From Erigeron canadensis (taxonomy: Eukaryota; Streptophyta; Magnoliopsida; Asterales; Asteraceae), in NCBI RefSeq assembly GCF_010389155.1, contig NC_057768.1, positions 40,899,633 to 40,963,632 on the forward strand: a DNA stretch of 64,000 nucleotides, given 5' to 3'. The notes beneath the pieces are model-generated. The model searched no databases. It was not told the DNA's origin and saw nothing but the letters and a program-made list of their open reading frames with translations. Every line of letters begins with the position of its first letter. Position 1 is the stretch's first letter. A program made the translations under genes and the position numbers. Below are positions 36,595 to 48,700 of the stretch, in pieces.

Positions 36595-37563
36595 TTATAT
36601 ACAAACAAGTTCATCCTCCTCAAGGTTGGTCCAAGCAGCCTCATTACCCTGACGAGAAAGTTTAACTTAACATGTTTGTTGCCAGACCTGTAATGCTTCT
36701 ACTTGGGTCTAAATAAATCAAATTTGATTCTGGTGATGCTATTATATATGGAAAAGATGCTGAAGTTTACAGTGCAACCTGATAGGGTGACTGATCAAGG
36801 TTATTATAGTTGTGATTTAAATAAAAAGGCTATAAGCTATTAATACCTTCTTCCTGTGAGAGCTGAACAGTTCTCTTTTCAAGTTCAACTGCGAGTCTGC
36901 TACGGTCAACCGAGGACAGGGAGCGAAGCACTGTCAAATAACAAAAAGAAGGTAGGGTCAGGATAACAAGATAGCAAACACTATAAAAGTCATCATAATA
37001 TAACTATTGCGTAAGCAAACACATACTCTGACTGTAATCATCTTGTGTTGAACGATCTAAAACCTTTAAAAAGTTCTGCAACAAAAAAAATCGTTCTTCC
37101 CAATACTGAACACTCAATCTCTGTGTACAATCCAATTTACGCCACTTTGACACTGAAGAAAAACCTTCTGAAGAAGGATGTGGCTGAGAAACAGCTTTTG
37201 GAATATTTACTACTGAATCATTCATGGGACCTTGTTCATGATTCTGCTTCTCATCCTGTTCATATAGCTTGATTGGTAGATCTTTTGATTTGTTACACAT
37301 TGTGGTTTTATGTTGTTTGCGGACGTAGACCAGATGTGGTCCGTTATTTCTTAACGGGGTTTGTAGATGAGGAGCGGGAGAATTCATTAGGCACTCAGGC
37401 TCGGGTCTCTTGGTGCCAGATGCCTTCACCAGTTCACTTTCAGAATCATTTTGCTTCATAAGAGAGCAGCCATTTGAACCGGGAGCCATATTCCTTTTCT
37501 CATAATGCAAAATCCACAAAAAATACTTGATAAAGGTATAAAATATCACATTCTTCGTGTATC
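36595..37563 (-). CDS. 3' exons of an unrecognised plant gene (first exon disrupted)
   Basis: I do not recognise the family. Predicted exons read leftwards: 37563-37027, 36930-36847, a 14-nt micro-exon 36701-36688, and 36648-36595 ending in TAA. All junctions are GT-AG and the phases (1, 1, 0) fit. With the disrupted exon at 38440-44653 the ancestral product would be 291 residues. Without it, translation could start at the Met at 37489 (MAPGSNGCSL) and give 204 residues. The protein is hydrophilic. Its most structured part is the C-terminal segment: WEERFFLLQNFLKVLDRS, then MLRSLSSVDRSRLAVELEKR, predicted helical with an amphipathic pattern, then an acidic end. The stretch before Met 37489 is hydrophobic (NVIFYTFIKYFLWIL), so the 5' limit of the second exon is the weakest point. 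The DSK2 gene lies upstream on the same strand. Confidence 0.6.
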
Positions 37564-38482
37564 CTGCATGATTATATCAACTATTAAGAAAAAGGAGAAG
37601 CAATGAACATTATAGATTTGGTATTACAGACGTCAACATTAATTGGGCATAGCTACTATAACTGCAGAGAAGGAAACATCCAACAAGAAGCCTACATAGA
37701 CCATAGTGATATAATTCCATCTAGATTATTCAAAAATATTACAATGGCTAATTTGGTGTATGTAAACTAAGACGAACTTTCGTCCTCTTGATTATATTTT
37801 GTGCATTTCAGCTATTGTGGCTGGAGAATGTAAGATTCTCTTTTCACAGAAATATGCCACTGTTATTCACGAGCAGGCAAAGATGTTAAACCGTAAACAT
37901 GGTTAAACGCCCGTAACAACCATTCTGCGAATATATCAATAGATATCCTATGTTCACTAGACGAGATCTCTCATGTGTTGTCCAACACATATGCTTATTA
38001 TATGGGGCACTCTTGATCACATCTTGCAGCTATATGCTGATGTTGATTTTTAATCTAACTTGGATTGGTTCGGAAGTAGCGGCTCGAGGGTAAGGCAAAT
38101 AAAGCAAGGGGCTTTAGGCCTCTAAGCTTTAAAGGCCTCAAATTTGTATGTTTACATACATTGATTCAATTTTCATCACACGAGATCAAACTATGGGTAC
38201 ATAGAAGATTTTTATTTATATTATTATTAATTCAACGTTAGATAATAAATTAAGAAAAGATGTAGATATATATACACATTTGATAAGAAATTATTACCAA
38301 CCGAATTCTATCAATGCCAACAATCGATACACCAACTTTGTACGGATTTGTTTAACATATGTATATGTATATATAACCTGATAACTTGAAAGAAATCATC
38401 AATTGAAAAATAACAAGAAAGAAATTGGATAATATCTACCTTGAAGAATTTGATTCCCAGACAGAAAAACGTGTCTGTGCTG

Positions 38483-38487
38483 CTGCT
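38483..38487 (+). repeat. target-site duplication CTGCT (left)
   Basis: Matches 44510-44514 on the far side of the Copia element. It lies in a (CTG)n run, so its exact register is ambiguous. Confidence 0.75.
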
Positions 38488-38932
38488 TGTTAAAACTATC
38501 TAATATAAACTTTGGGTTATATTTGAATATGTTAATAACTTCAGGGTTAAGATATTGTGCAGGGTTGTTATTTTTATCTACAGTAGGACTGATCTTGTAC
38601 AAAAGGAAAGAGGAGGGAGGAGAGCTGCAAGCTGTCATAGTCCTAGAGTATAAATACTATCATCCATCCTTTTTAGGGTTTCAAGATCGATCTTCCAGTT
38701 TTACATATTTTCGTATATATAATTTTTCTGCAAATATTCTAGTGATAATTGATTGTATTCTTGGATTGATTTATCTTGATCAATCCTTTATTTGATCATC
38801 TTGATCATATTCTCAATCGTAATAATCGAACTTTATAAGTCGGATAATCTAGCCGACTGATTATTTCTAATCAAATAATAAAACAACATATTAATAATAA
38901 ATTGTTGCTTGATTGATCTTCAAGTTCGTTCA
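38488..38932 (+). repeat. Copia 5' LTR
   Basis: TGTTAAAACTATC to CAAGTTCGTTCA, 445 bp. TATAAATAC at 38649 is the probable LTR TATA box. Same length as the 3' LTR. Confidence 0.92.
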
Positions 38933-38948
38933 TGGTATCAGAGACAGG
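38933..38948 (+). promoter_or_regulatory. Copia primer-binding site
   Basis: TGGTATCAGAGACAGG immediately after the 5' LTR is complementary to the 3' end of initiator methionine tRNA, with one departure (AGAC for AGC) from the usual Copia sequence. Confidence 0.85.
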
Positions 38949-39625
38949 TTCCATCTGATCGGTGATTTCTGGTTTATAAGTTTTTTTGGATTTAGGGCGT
39001 ATTTCGATTTCGAAACCCTAGATCTAAGAAACCCTAATTTTTAGGGTTTTTTTGGTTTACGATCTCGATAATTCCGCTGCTTATCAATTTAGATCCTTCT
39101 TCTTCTTGACTAAGTGAATCAAGAAGAAATCCAGGGTTTCTTCATATTCAGATCCTGATTATTCTTCTTGACTAAGTGAATCAAGAAGAAAATTAGGGTT
39201 TTTCTACCTTCAACCGATAGCACTGTATTGTTAAATCTTCTTCTTCCTTTCTTTATTTGTGTTTAAATCTGCTTATAGTTTCTTCTCAAATTAAATTTTA
39301 TATATATATATAATATATATATATATTAAATTTTTTTTATTATCTTTTTCTCATAAAAGCACCAGGATTAATACTTGACCTACCTTCATATGAGAGGCCA
39401 GGAATCCTATCACTGATTCTGGTGTGGGATTAAGATATATTTTTAATCATTTTTTTTATTTGAGAAGGGATTATTAGTTTTTTTTTTTTTTTTGTTTTGT
39501 TATCTGTTTATGTTTTTTTCTTGTATGAAAGTTGTGTGATTAATTGTTAATTGTTTGACTCTCTGTTAGTTATTAGTTGATAATCTGCATTAATTGTTCT
39601 TTATTTGCTTGTTATCTGATTGATT

Positions 39626-42600
39626 ATGGCTCCTGAACCTCCTCCTGATAGTAGCTCTAAGCCTACTACTGTTAGTGCTCTTGATTTTGGTGATCCTTTA
39701 TATCTTCATCCTACTGATACTAGTGGTGCTTCTATTCTGTCTTTTAAATTGAGTGGTACTAAGAATTATAATGTGTGGTCATGTGCTATGATGCTTGCTT
39801 TGGAAATCAAAAATAAAGTAGGTTTTATAGATGGTTCATGTGAGAAAAATAATGATGATCTTGTATTAGCTAAACAGTGGGATAGATGTAATTCAGTGGT
39901 ATTATCTTGGATATTAGGATCTGTTAGTCAAGATTTGTACATGGGTCAAATTTTCTCTATAATTGCAAGTGAGGTTTGGGATGACTTAAAAGAAACCTAT
40001 GATAAAGTTGATGGATCTGTTACTTTTAATCTTCATCATAAAATTAATACTCTAAGTCAAAATGGTTCTTCTTTGTCTGAGTATTATCATAAATTGAACA
40101 CATTTTAGAAACAATTTGATGCTATGGTGAAATTACCTGTTTGTACTTGTAAAGCTGCTTAAGAATTTAAGACTCATCATGACTTAATTAGATTAATGCA
40201 GTTTCTTATGGGACTTGATGATGTTTATATGTCTGTTAGAAGTACTATTCTTACCAGAGATCCTTTACCTAATGTGAAATCTGCTTATGCACTTCTGTCT
40301 AGAGAAGAATCACATAGGAATGCTAGTTCTGTGAATCATGTTAAACCTGCTAATTCTGCTTTTGTCTCTAAGTTTAATGATTCAAAGAAAAAGTTTGTTA
40401 GAAATGAAAATTTGGTTTGTGCTAATCCTGCTTGTGGTTTGAAAGGTCATACTATTTATAAATGCTTTAAACTTGTTGGATATCCAGATTTTAATAAGAA
40501 AAAACCATATCAAAATAAAAGTTATACTAGTAATAATGTGATTAATGAAAGAAATAACTGGAATAATAAATCTGATATGAATGGACAATCCTCTAAAACT
40601 GTTATATCTGATAATTCTGGTTTCCCATTTACTAATGATCAAATTGCAAGACTCATGAGTTTGTTAGATGAGAAACAGGATTCTAAAGGAAAAACACAAG
40701 CTAATATGGCAGGTGCTTTATTCAATGCCTTTATGTCTTCAACCTTTTTTAATTCTAATGTGAAAATTAATAATTTAATAAGTTTAATTCACTGGATTAT
40801 TGATTCTGGAGCAAACCAGCATATGTGTGCTTCTGACAAGAACATGATAAATGTAATTGATGTTTCTAGACTAAACTTGACTGTTAATCATCCAAATGGA
40901 ACCTCTGCAAAAATAACTAAAATTGGTGATTTAAATGTTACTGAACATATAACATTATTTGATGTTCTTGTAGTTCCAGAATATAATGTAAACTTGTTCT
41001 CTGTGCATAAGGCTAATAGAGATAGCAAATTGTTTGTTGGATTTACTGAGTATGCATGTTATATTCGGGATTTGAGAACGATGAGAAGTTTGGGGACTGG
41101 TAGAGTTCATGGAGGTTTATATTTGTTAAATACTAGTAGGATTTATGCAAATAATATGTTTGAATTCTGTGACTAGCTGTCATGTGTCTGCTGAAATGTG
41201 GCATTCTAGATTAGGACACCCTTCACATAAAGTACTTGATGTGTTAAAAGATAAACTTGATATTACTATGGTTGATCAAAATGCTCTTTGTGATACTTGT
41301 CATAAAGCTAAACAAACTAGAGAACCATTTCCTTTAAGTGATCATAAAACAAATAATGTAGGTGAACTAATTCACCTTGATGTGTGGGGACCTTGAAGAA
41401 AACCTAGTAAAGAAGGATTTAAATATTTCTTGACTGTGGTAGATGATTATTCCAGAGCTGTTTGGGTTTATATGCTAAAATCAAAAACTGAAGTGTTTGA
41501 AAATGTGTCAAGTTTTATTAGAATGATCAATACTCAGTTTGGAAAAACTGTTAAAGTAATTAGATATGATAATGGAACTGAATTTGTTAATTTAAATATG
41601 GATAACATGTTTAAACACTTTGGTATTGTGCATCAGACTTCTTGTGCTTATACACCCCAACAGAATGGGGTGGCTGAAAGAAAACACAGACACTTATTGA
41701 ATGTGGCCAGAGCTCTTTTGTTTCAGGGAGGGATTCCTTTATATATGTGGTCTGAGTGTGTTTATACTGCTGTTTATCTGATAAATAGAACACCATCTTC
41801 TGTATAAAAAGGGAAAACCCCATATGAACTTGCTTTTGGTTTTGAACCTTATTTGAATCACTTAAGAATATTTGGTTGTTTGTGTTATGCTACTATCTTA
41901 AATAATGAAGATAAGTTTTCTAAGAGAGCTGAAAAATGTGTCTTGTTAGGTTATTCAAATTCAAAGAAAGGGTATAAACTTTATAGTCTGGAAAGCAAAA
42001 CTGTTTTATATAGTAGAGATGTTAAATTTTATGAAAACATTTTTCCCTTCAAAATGGGAACTAACAGTTTTGCTAATAAACAAATTATTACATTCTTTGA
42101 CAGGATAAATGAAAGGGTTGGATCCACTGGACCCAATGATGATAATTTTTTAAATACTGAAAGTGATGGCAGAGCAACCTTTGACATTGGTAGTACTTCT
42201 GAATCTGCCAATGACAATGGAGGCACAACAACACTGGATAAAAACATCAATGAGATGTTGCAAGGTGGGAATGATAATGATATTCCTGAGGGTATTCATT
42301 TTAATGATTCTGGTATCATTAATGAAGAAAATCCAGTGGAAACACCCATTCTTAGAAGGTCTAATAAAACTGGTAATTTACCAAAAAATTTAAATGACTA
42401 TGTTCTTGATGGTAAAGTGAAATATGGTATTGACAGAGTGGTAAATTATTCTAATTTAAGTTCAAATGTGTTTAATTTCTTGTCTAGTATAAATAAAAAC
42501 CTTGAACCAACCATTTATAATCAAGCTGCCAAAGATCCTAAATGGGTTAAGGCAATGAATCTTGAAATGGAAGCTTTATATAGGAACAATACTTGGACCT

Positions 42601-44045
42601 TGACTAATCTTCCTAAAGGAAGAGAACCCATTGGTTGTAAATGGGTATATAAGATTAAATATAAGTCATCAGGTGAAATTGAAAGGTATAAAGCTAAATT
42701 AGTAGCTAAAGGGTATAACCAAAAGGAAGGTATTGACTATGAAGAAACTTTTTCTCCAGTTGTTAAAATGGTTACTGTTAAGATGTTTTATTAATGTGGT
42801 AATTCAAAATGGTTGGACTTCGTATCAGTTAGACATTAATAATGCATTCTTATATGGTGATTTGTATGAAGAAGTATATATGTCTTTACCCCTTGGATAT
42901 TTTTCTAAAGATGATCAAAGAGTTTGTAAACTTAATAAATCCCTTTATGGGCTTAAACAAGCACCAAGGCAATGGAACCATAAGTTGACCAAAGCCTTGA
43001 TTGAGTATGGGTTTATTCAAAGTAAAAGTGATTACTCACTATTTACTAAAACTGGTAATAACTTGTTTGTTGCAGTTCTTGTTTATGTTGATGACATTGT
43101 CATTACTGGAAATGACAAATCTGAAGTAGAAAAGGTTAAAGATTTCTTAAGAACAAAGTTTCTTATTAAAGATTTTGGTATTCTTAAATATTTTTTGGGA
43201 ATTGAAGTTATTAATACTTCACAAGGAATATGTTTGACTCAAAGAAAGTATTGTATGGATCTTTTATTTGAGTATGGTATGCTTGGGTCTAAATCTATGA
43301 AAACTCCTATGGACATGAACCTGATTATCTCTGATAGAAATGATGATTCTAATCCATTCATTGATAATATAACCTTGTATCAAAAAATTATTGGTAAGTT
43401 GATTTACCTTACTATTACTAGACCTGACATAAGCTACTCAATTCAATGCTTAAGTCAATATATGCATGCTCCAAAGGCTTCACATTTGAAGCTTGCTTTT
43501 AGAATTTTGAGATACTTGAAGAAAAATCCAGGTAAAGGAATTCATATTGTGAAAGGTCAGTCTTTCTCCTTAACTGCTTTTGTGGATTCTGACTGGGGAA
43601 ATGTGTTACTTCCAGGAGGTCAGTTACAGGTTTCTGTATTTTTTTAAATGATTCTCTTATTTCCTGGAAAAGTAAAAAGCAAAACACAATATCTAGGTCC
43701 TCTTCTGAGGCTGAATATAGGGCTATGGCTACTGTGACTTGTGAATTAGTATGGATTCTTAATGTGTTAATTGATTTGAAGGTAGAAAACTTGTTACCAG
43801 TTACTTTGTAATGTGACAATAAATCTGCAGTTTTAATTGCTAATAACCCTGTTCTTCATGAAAGAACAAAACACATTGAAATTGATATTCATATTGTTAG
43901 GGAAAAAGTGTCTTCTGGATTGCTTAACCTTGTTAAGATTGATACTAATGATCAAACAGCTAACATTTTCACAAAAAGTCTTTATGTAAGACAACATGAT
44001 TTTTTGTTAAGTAAAATGAACATGATAGACTTGTTTTCTACCTAA
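39626..44045 (+). pseudogene. Copia gag-pol, broken
   Basis: Gag starts with ATG at 39626 and has a UBN2-like N-terminal domain, then a zinc-knuckle region near 40411-40470 (final HX4C intact, first spacing CX4C instead of CX2C). Protease has DSGA near 40803. The integrase HHCC region lies at about 41200-41330 and the catalytic core to about 41800. Reverse transcriptase runs 42540-43200 with YVDD at 43084-43095, then RNase H to the final TAA at 44043. Damage: in-frame stops TAG 40106, TAA 40160, TGA 41394 and TAA 41805; frame changes near 41150-41176, near 42780 and near 43600-43645; and a further stop near 43809. The element encodes no complete polyprotein and could move only with proteins supplied by another copy. 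Confidence 0.9.
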
Positions 44046-44053
44046 AGTTTATA

Positions 44054-44064
44054 TTAAGGGAGGG
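44054..44064 (+). promoter_or_regulatory. Copia polypurine tract
   Basis: TTAAGGGAGGG directly before the 3' LTR, the start point for plus-strand DNA synthesis. Confidence 0.8.
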
Positions 44065-44509
44065 TGTTAAAACTATCTAATATAAACTTTGGGTTATATT
44101 TGAATATGTTAATAACTTCAGGGTTAAGATATTGTGCAGGGTTGTTATTTTTATCTACAGCAGGACTGATCTTGTACAAAGGGAAAGAGGAGGGAGGAAA
44201 GCTGCAAGCTGTCATAGTCCTAGAGTATAAATACTATCATCCACCCTTTTTAGGGTTTCAAGATCGATCTTCCAGTTTTACATATTTTCGTATATATAAT
44301 TTTTCTGCAAATATTCTAGTGATAATTGATTGTATTCTTGGATTGATTTATCTTGATCAATCCTTTATTTGATCATCTTGATCATATTCTCAATTGTAAT
44401 AATCGAACTTTATAAGTCGGATAATCTAGCCGATTGATTATTTCTAATCAAATTATAAAACAACATATTAATAATAAATTGTTGTTTGATTGATCTTCAA
44501 GTTCGTTCA
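44065..44509 (+). repeat. Copia 3' LTR
   Basis: 445 bp, about 98 % identical to the 5' LTR by eye, ending CAAGTTCGTTCA, then the second CTGCT at 44510-44514. Confidence 0.92.
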
Positions 44510-44653
44510 CTGCTGCTGCTGCAAGTTTGGCGTCTTCGATTCGCAAAGGCGTATAAATTTCCCTTTGTTACTTTTTTTACTTTCTTCTGGTCCACCAAAT
44601 TTAACCGGGACATCTGTAACTCTTTTGTTAAATGTACTATTTTGACAAGCCAT

Positions 44654-45715
44654 TTTTCACCGTTAAATTGTTTCGTGTATAATATAATAATTGATGTAGT
44701 AAAAAAGTATATAGATAGATTGAGCTTTATATATTATATAAATAAATATACTTATGGTCAAAGTTAAAGAAGAAAAATTTAGCAAGTCAAATTTGTACCT
44801 TTAAATTGAGACTGAGGGAACAATAAATTTGATCGTTTTAATGTTTTGTTTTAGTGTGCGTTTTGATTGAATAAATTATATTATTTTCTTAGACGCAAAT
44901 TTAAACTAATTATTTGATTATTAACTTGATTATCTGTGTTTTCATTGAGATAAAAACACTTTTGAAAAAACATGTTAGGACAGGATTTTCCAAAATGCAA
45001 AACCGCATAATTTATTTACAAACACACCTCGTAAATGTGAAAGAGAAGTGCCGCGCCATTGTGACCTAAACATTGTGACGTGAGGTAAACGGACTTAGTT
45101 ATCTCTGTTCAGATTATGTAGGAATGATAAGCCAATTTTTGTCTTAGATATAATGGTCTATGTTCAAAAAAAGATACTCCGTATAATGGTCTAACCGAGT
45201 TTTTTCTTTATTACATGTGGCTTTTACCTATCCCAAAATATTTGCCTAGCAACGTAATTCAGAAGCTTTTGTAGGAAAACATGATTCCAACTTATACGTC
45301 TTTTTATTATTTTATAGTTGTTTTTTCCATCAAACAAATTTTCAGTGAATTAGGTTATTACTAGATTCACATAGCTTACATTTGAATTTATACACCAAGA
45401 TATAAACTTTATCTATAAGGATACACATACTAAGCCGCATGTCAATTTTATAGATGCATACATGAGTAATCTTTATAGGAACATCAGAAAACATCAATGA
45501 ACTATCAAATCGGATTGTACAGCAAACAACAAAAAGGTTTGCAAAAGGAGGCCGGTTTCAACAGTGCAACACAAGCATTCTTTCTAGTTCATATGTCCAT
45601 TATTCACACTGTGCACCAACCCCCTTCGAAAGAAAATTCACAAGCCTCCCTTTGTCTACAAAGAATACTTTAATACTGACTCATATTAGAAGCTTGGCTG
45701 TCTTTTAACACCACA
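44654..45715. other. spacer between the disrupted gene and DSK2
   Basis: Must contain the promoter and 5' leader of the disrupted gene (reading left) and the 3' end of DSK2. No TATA box stands out and no other gene is seen. Confidence 0.4.
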
Positions 45716-48700
45716 TCACTGACCAAAGTTTCCCAAGAGTCTCTCGACAGCAGCATGAACATTTCCAGAAGTAGCACGTAGCGCCCTAATATTCTCTTGC
45801 GTATCAAAGAACCCCATCTCTTGAAGTTGTGATAGTTGAGTCGCATAAAGTTCTTCTGGTGGCACTACATGCATAAAAGATTATAAACAATGATCATTGT
45901 ATTGAATATGTTGTGATACATGGTGGTTTCGTTACAGAACTTGACTTGACACATAGTTTTTTTTAAAAAAGGTTCGTGGTGGTGGACTGAAAGATAGTGT
46001 AACACTGCCTCAACTATAGGGAAACAATTTTAACTCATTTCTTTATAAACACAAATTTGGTTATCCCCACCTAATCCAGCAGGTAAAAAACTAGCTTCAA
46101 AAAAACATCCTTAAATCAATTTGTTGAAAAAAAATAGATTATCAACGGAGATCACATATATGCCGCTGCTAGTGCCATTCACATAAAAACATATATGCTA
46201 CTAGTAGCATATTTGTTGAGTGATGGAAAGAAAAAAACATAATATCATACTTGACGTACTAACTATTCACATATAAGTTCAATATTTGAACAGAAGTGAT
46301 TAAAGTCAACCAAACCCTTGGCATGTACCAAAAAAACCATTATGCAACCCACAACCAATTGGCCCCCTCTTAAATCAATCACAGAATTGTCATGTTTAGT
46401 CTTAAGTAAACAATTACCATCAGGCACATTTGGAACAGTCAATCCTGCACCTCCAAGCCCACCAAACATATTCATCAACATGTCCAGCCCCATATTGTTA
46501 GGTGTTCCTGTATATTATAAACTTAAAATCATACTAACATGGAATGATACTGGGACGGTGAAAAATATCAACTATAGAACGTTTGTACCTGTAGCAGCAC
46601 CAGTCTGGGTAGGATCCCTGAAAAACAAAAAGAATGGTTAAATACACAGAATCACGACTTAACTAAATTTAAGGATCTAGCAAGATATGAATTTCCACTT
46701 ACAAAGTTGATTGTTGCTGGTTAAGCTGAGGTAGAAGCTGCTGTAAAGACATCATTTGCTGTAGAGAACTAATTAGAATTGGTTCAAGGTTATAACAAAA
46801 CTACGTAAAAGTGACACAAAATCCGCTTTGCAAGTTGTGTACCTGCATCATCTGAGGTGAAGTTAACTGGCGTAGTACTTCTGGATTTTGCATCATTTCT
46901 CTTAACTGAGGGTTAGAATCGAACATGCTGCGTAGTTGAGGGTTTTGGCCAATAACCTACAGTTTCCGTATTAACGAAAACATTTTAGAAAATGCAAGAG
47001 ACCAGGTATAATATATGAAGCATAGTCTCACCAATACAGCATACCTGTTCCATATACTGGGGGTTTGAAAGCAAGCTTTGCATCATCTGAGAAACAGCCG
47101 GGTTTTGCATTAGCTGACTCATGTCCGGCATTCCAGAAGGGCGGTCTAACCCTGGTAAACCAAGACCACCTAACCCAGATACATTTGGCGCTCTTGTACC
47201 AGCGTTTGCCTGGACACCACCTATTAATTTCAGCATGCAAAATTCAGCACACAATAAGGCTTGCTATAGGTAAAACAAATTAGGCTCTCTTTGATTAAAA
47301 GAAATGGAATGACGGAAGAAAGTAACATACAAAGTACAGGAATGAGTCATTACATTACACTCCAACATCATCTTTGGTTGACTTACATGAGCAGAATGGT
47401 CTTTCAGATACAGTGTTTGGTATGCTTTAATACACAATCAATTGAATTTAATTGTTAAAAATTAAAATGTTGCTTGATTTATTCAACTTCAGATAAAAAT
47501 TGTGGGATTTTACTAATTCTTCGTATCACAATTTCAATCTAAGAAAATAAAAAACAAACTAAACGACCATGAAACTGTTGAACAATTACTTTTTTGGTTA
47601 TGTTCGAAAAGTAAATATATGATTAAAATTAAGGATTATAAATATTGTAGGGTTTAGTGTTATTGAAAGTTAAGGGCAAATTCAAGTTACATTGTGACTT
47701 CTATTTACATTCGATGATGGAGCGGGAAAGAAGAAAAATGGACAGTTTATGCCCGTGGAATGAAAGCAACATGGAAGAATTCACATTCCTCGAAGTCCCG
47801 GTCATTCCATTCCTTCAAACAAAGCAAATAACTACTTTCACTCAGACAATGAGCATTCCACTCCGTCACAGAATCATACCAAACAATGCATTAAATCAAT
47901 ACCAGTAGTACCACCCCAAGGGTTGGGAAGTGGGTTTGAATTAGGAGCTGCAGATCCTGGAGTTGTTTCTGCGCCTGTTGCAGCAGGAGTTTGAGTAGCA
48001 GCACCCTGGTTCCCAAGTAAAGCTGCAAATGGGTTAGAAGCTGGATCATTAGCAGCACCTCCACCCGTTGTCGTGGCATTCAAAAAGGGTTCTTGAACAT
48101 TCTCATACATGCGTCTAAGCATGTTAAAACCCTCAGGAGAAGATTCAATATTGCTCATTGCTCGGTCAGTGTTTCTCATCATCTCACGCATAAGCTCAGG
48201 ATTCCGGGCTGCTTCTAGTGTCTGCCTAAGGATGGCAGGGTCATTGAGAATATGAGCCAGTTCAGGGTTACGGTCAATGATATCACGCATCTGAGGATTG
48301 CTCATAATCATGCTACGCATGATTTCAGGGTTATTCAGTATACTTTGAATTGCTGGTGTGTTCATCATATCTCTCATCATATTTGGATTCTGAGTTAGCT
48401 GCTGCTGGACTTGTTCAAATTCAGGAAGTCCAGCCCCAAATAAGTTCGGTCCACCAGCACCCCCAAGTCCACCCAAACCAAGTCCAGGAAATAAGGGTGC
48501 ACCAGCTGCAGCACCTCCCAACCCGAGACCTTCATTAGCACCCGCACCTTGAGAACCAACCGGGGGAGTATTAGCAGTCCCAGCAGGTGCACTTGTAGCT
48601 GGTGCTGGAGCAGAACCGCGCACCATATGAATTGTGTGATCTGCCTGCAAACCTACAAAACAATCCCAATTATAAAATAACCAAAGAAATCTGCAAAAAC

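Larger units (their letters stand above)
38488..44509 (+). mobile_element. Ty1/Copia LTR retrotransposon, 6.0 kb, coding-defective
   Basis: Structurally complete: two 445-bp LTRs with TG...CA ends, a primer-binding site directly after the 5' LTR, gag-pol in Copia order (protease, integrase, reverse transcriptase, RNase H), a polypurine tract and a 5-bp target duplication. The LTRs differ at 8 positions that I can count (7 transitions, 1 transversion), about 1.8 %, so insertion is fairly recent. The coding region has several stops and frameshifts, so the copy is not autonomous now. It runs opposite to the host gene it interrupts. Confidence 0.93.
38440..44653 (-). pseudogene. first coding exon of the unrecognised gene, split by Copia insertion
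   Basis: On the minus strand an ATG at 44653 in good context (AAAAATGGC) opens a frame of 48 codons that ends in CAG codons at 44510, exactly where the retrotransposon begins. The frame resumes at 38482 on the other side (CAG CAC AGA CAC...) and runs to a GT donor after 38440. Removing the element and one copy of the CTGCT duplication gives a 187-nt exon ending in phase 1, which fits the acceptor at 37563. The encoded part is polar, with a short Gln run where the insertion sits. The element therefore breaks a coding exon in this haplotype. The ATG choice is supported by phase and openness, not by a known homologue. Confidence 0.6.

Noticed and set aside
37600..37680. Extra exon of the disrupted gene after a CAG acceptor near 37664
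   Set aside because: Joined to the ATG-frame first exon it meets a stop codon within a few codons.
38399..38638. 79-codon minus-strand open frame
   Set aside because: It is a chimera of LTR sequence and the 3' piece of the host exon; the host part is described under the disrupted gene.
44540..44580. Alternative minus-strand frame across the Copia-split exon (reading EIYTPLRIEDAK)
   Set aside because: It is open too, but has no ATG, needs an unseen upstream exon, and its phase 2 end does not fit the in-frame acceptor at 37563, whereas the ATG frame does.
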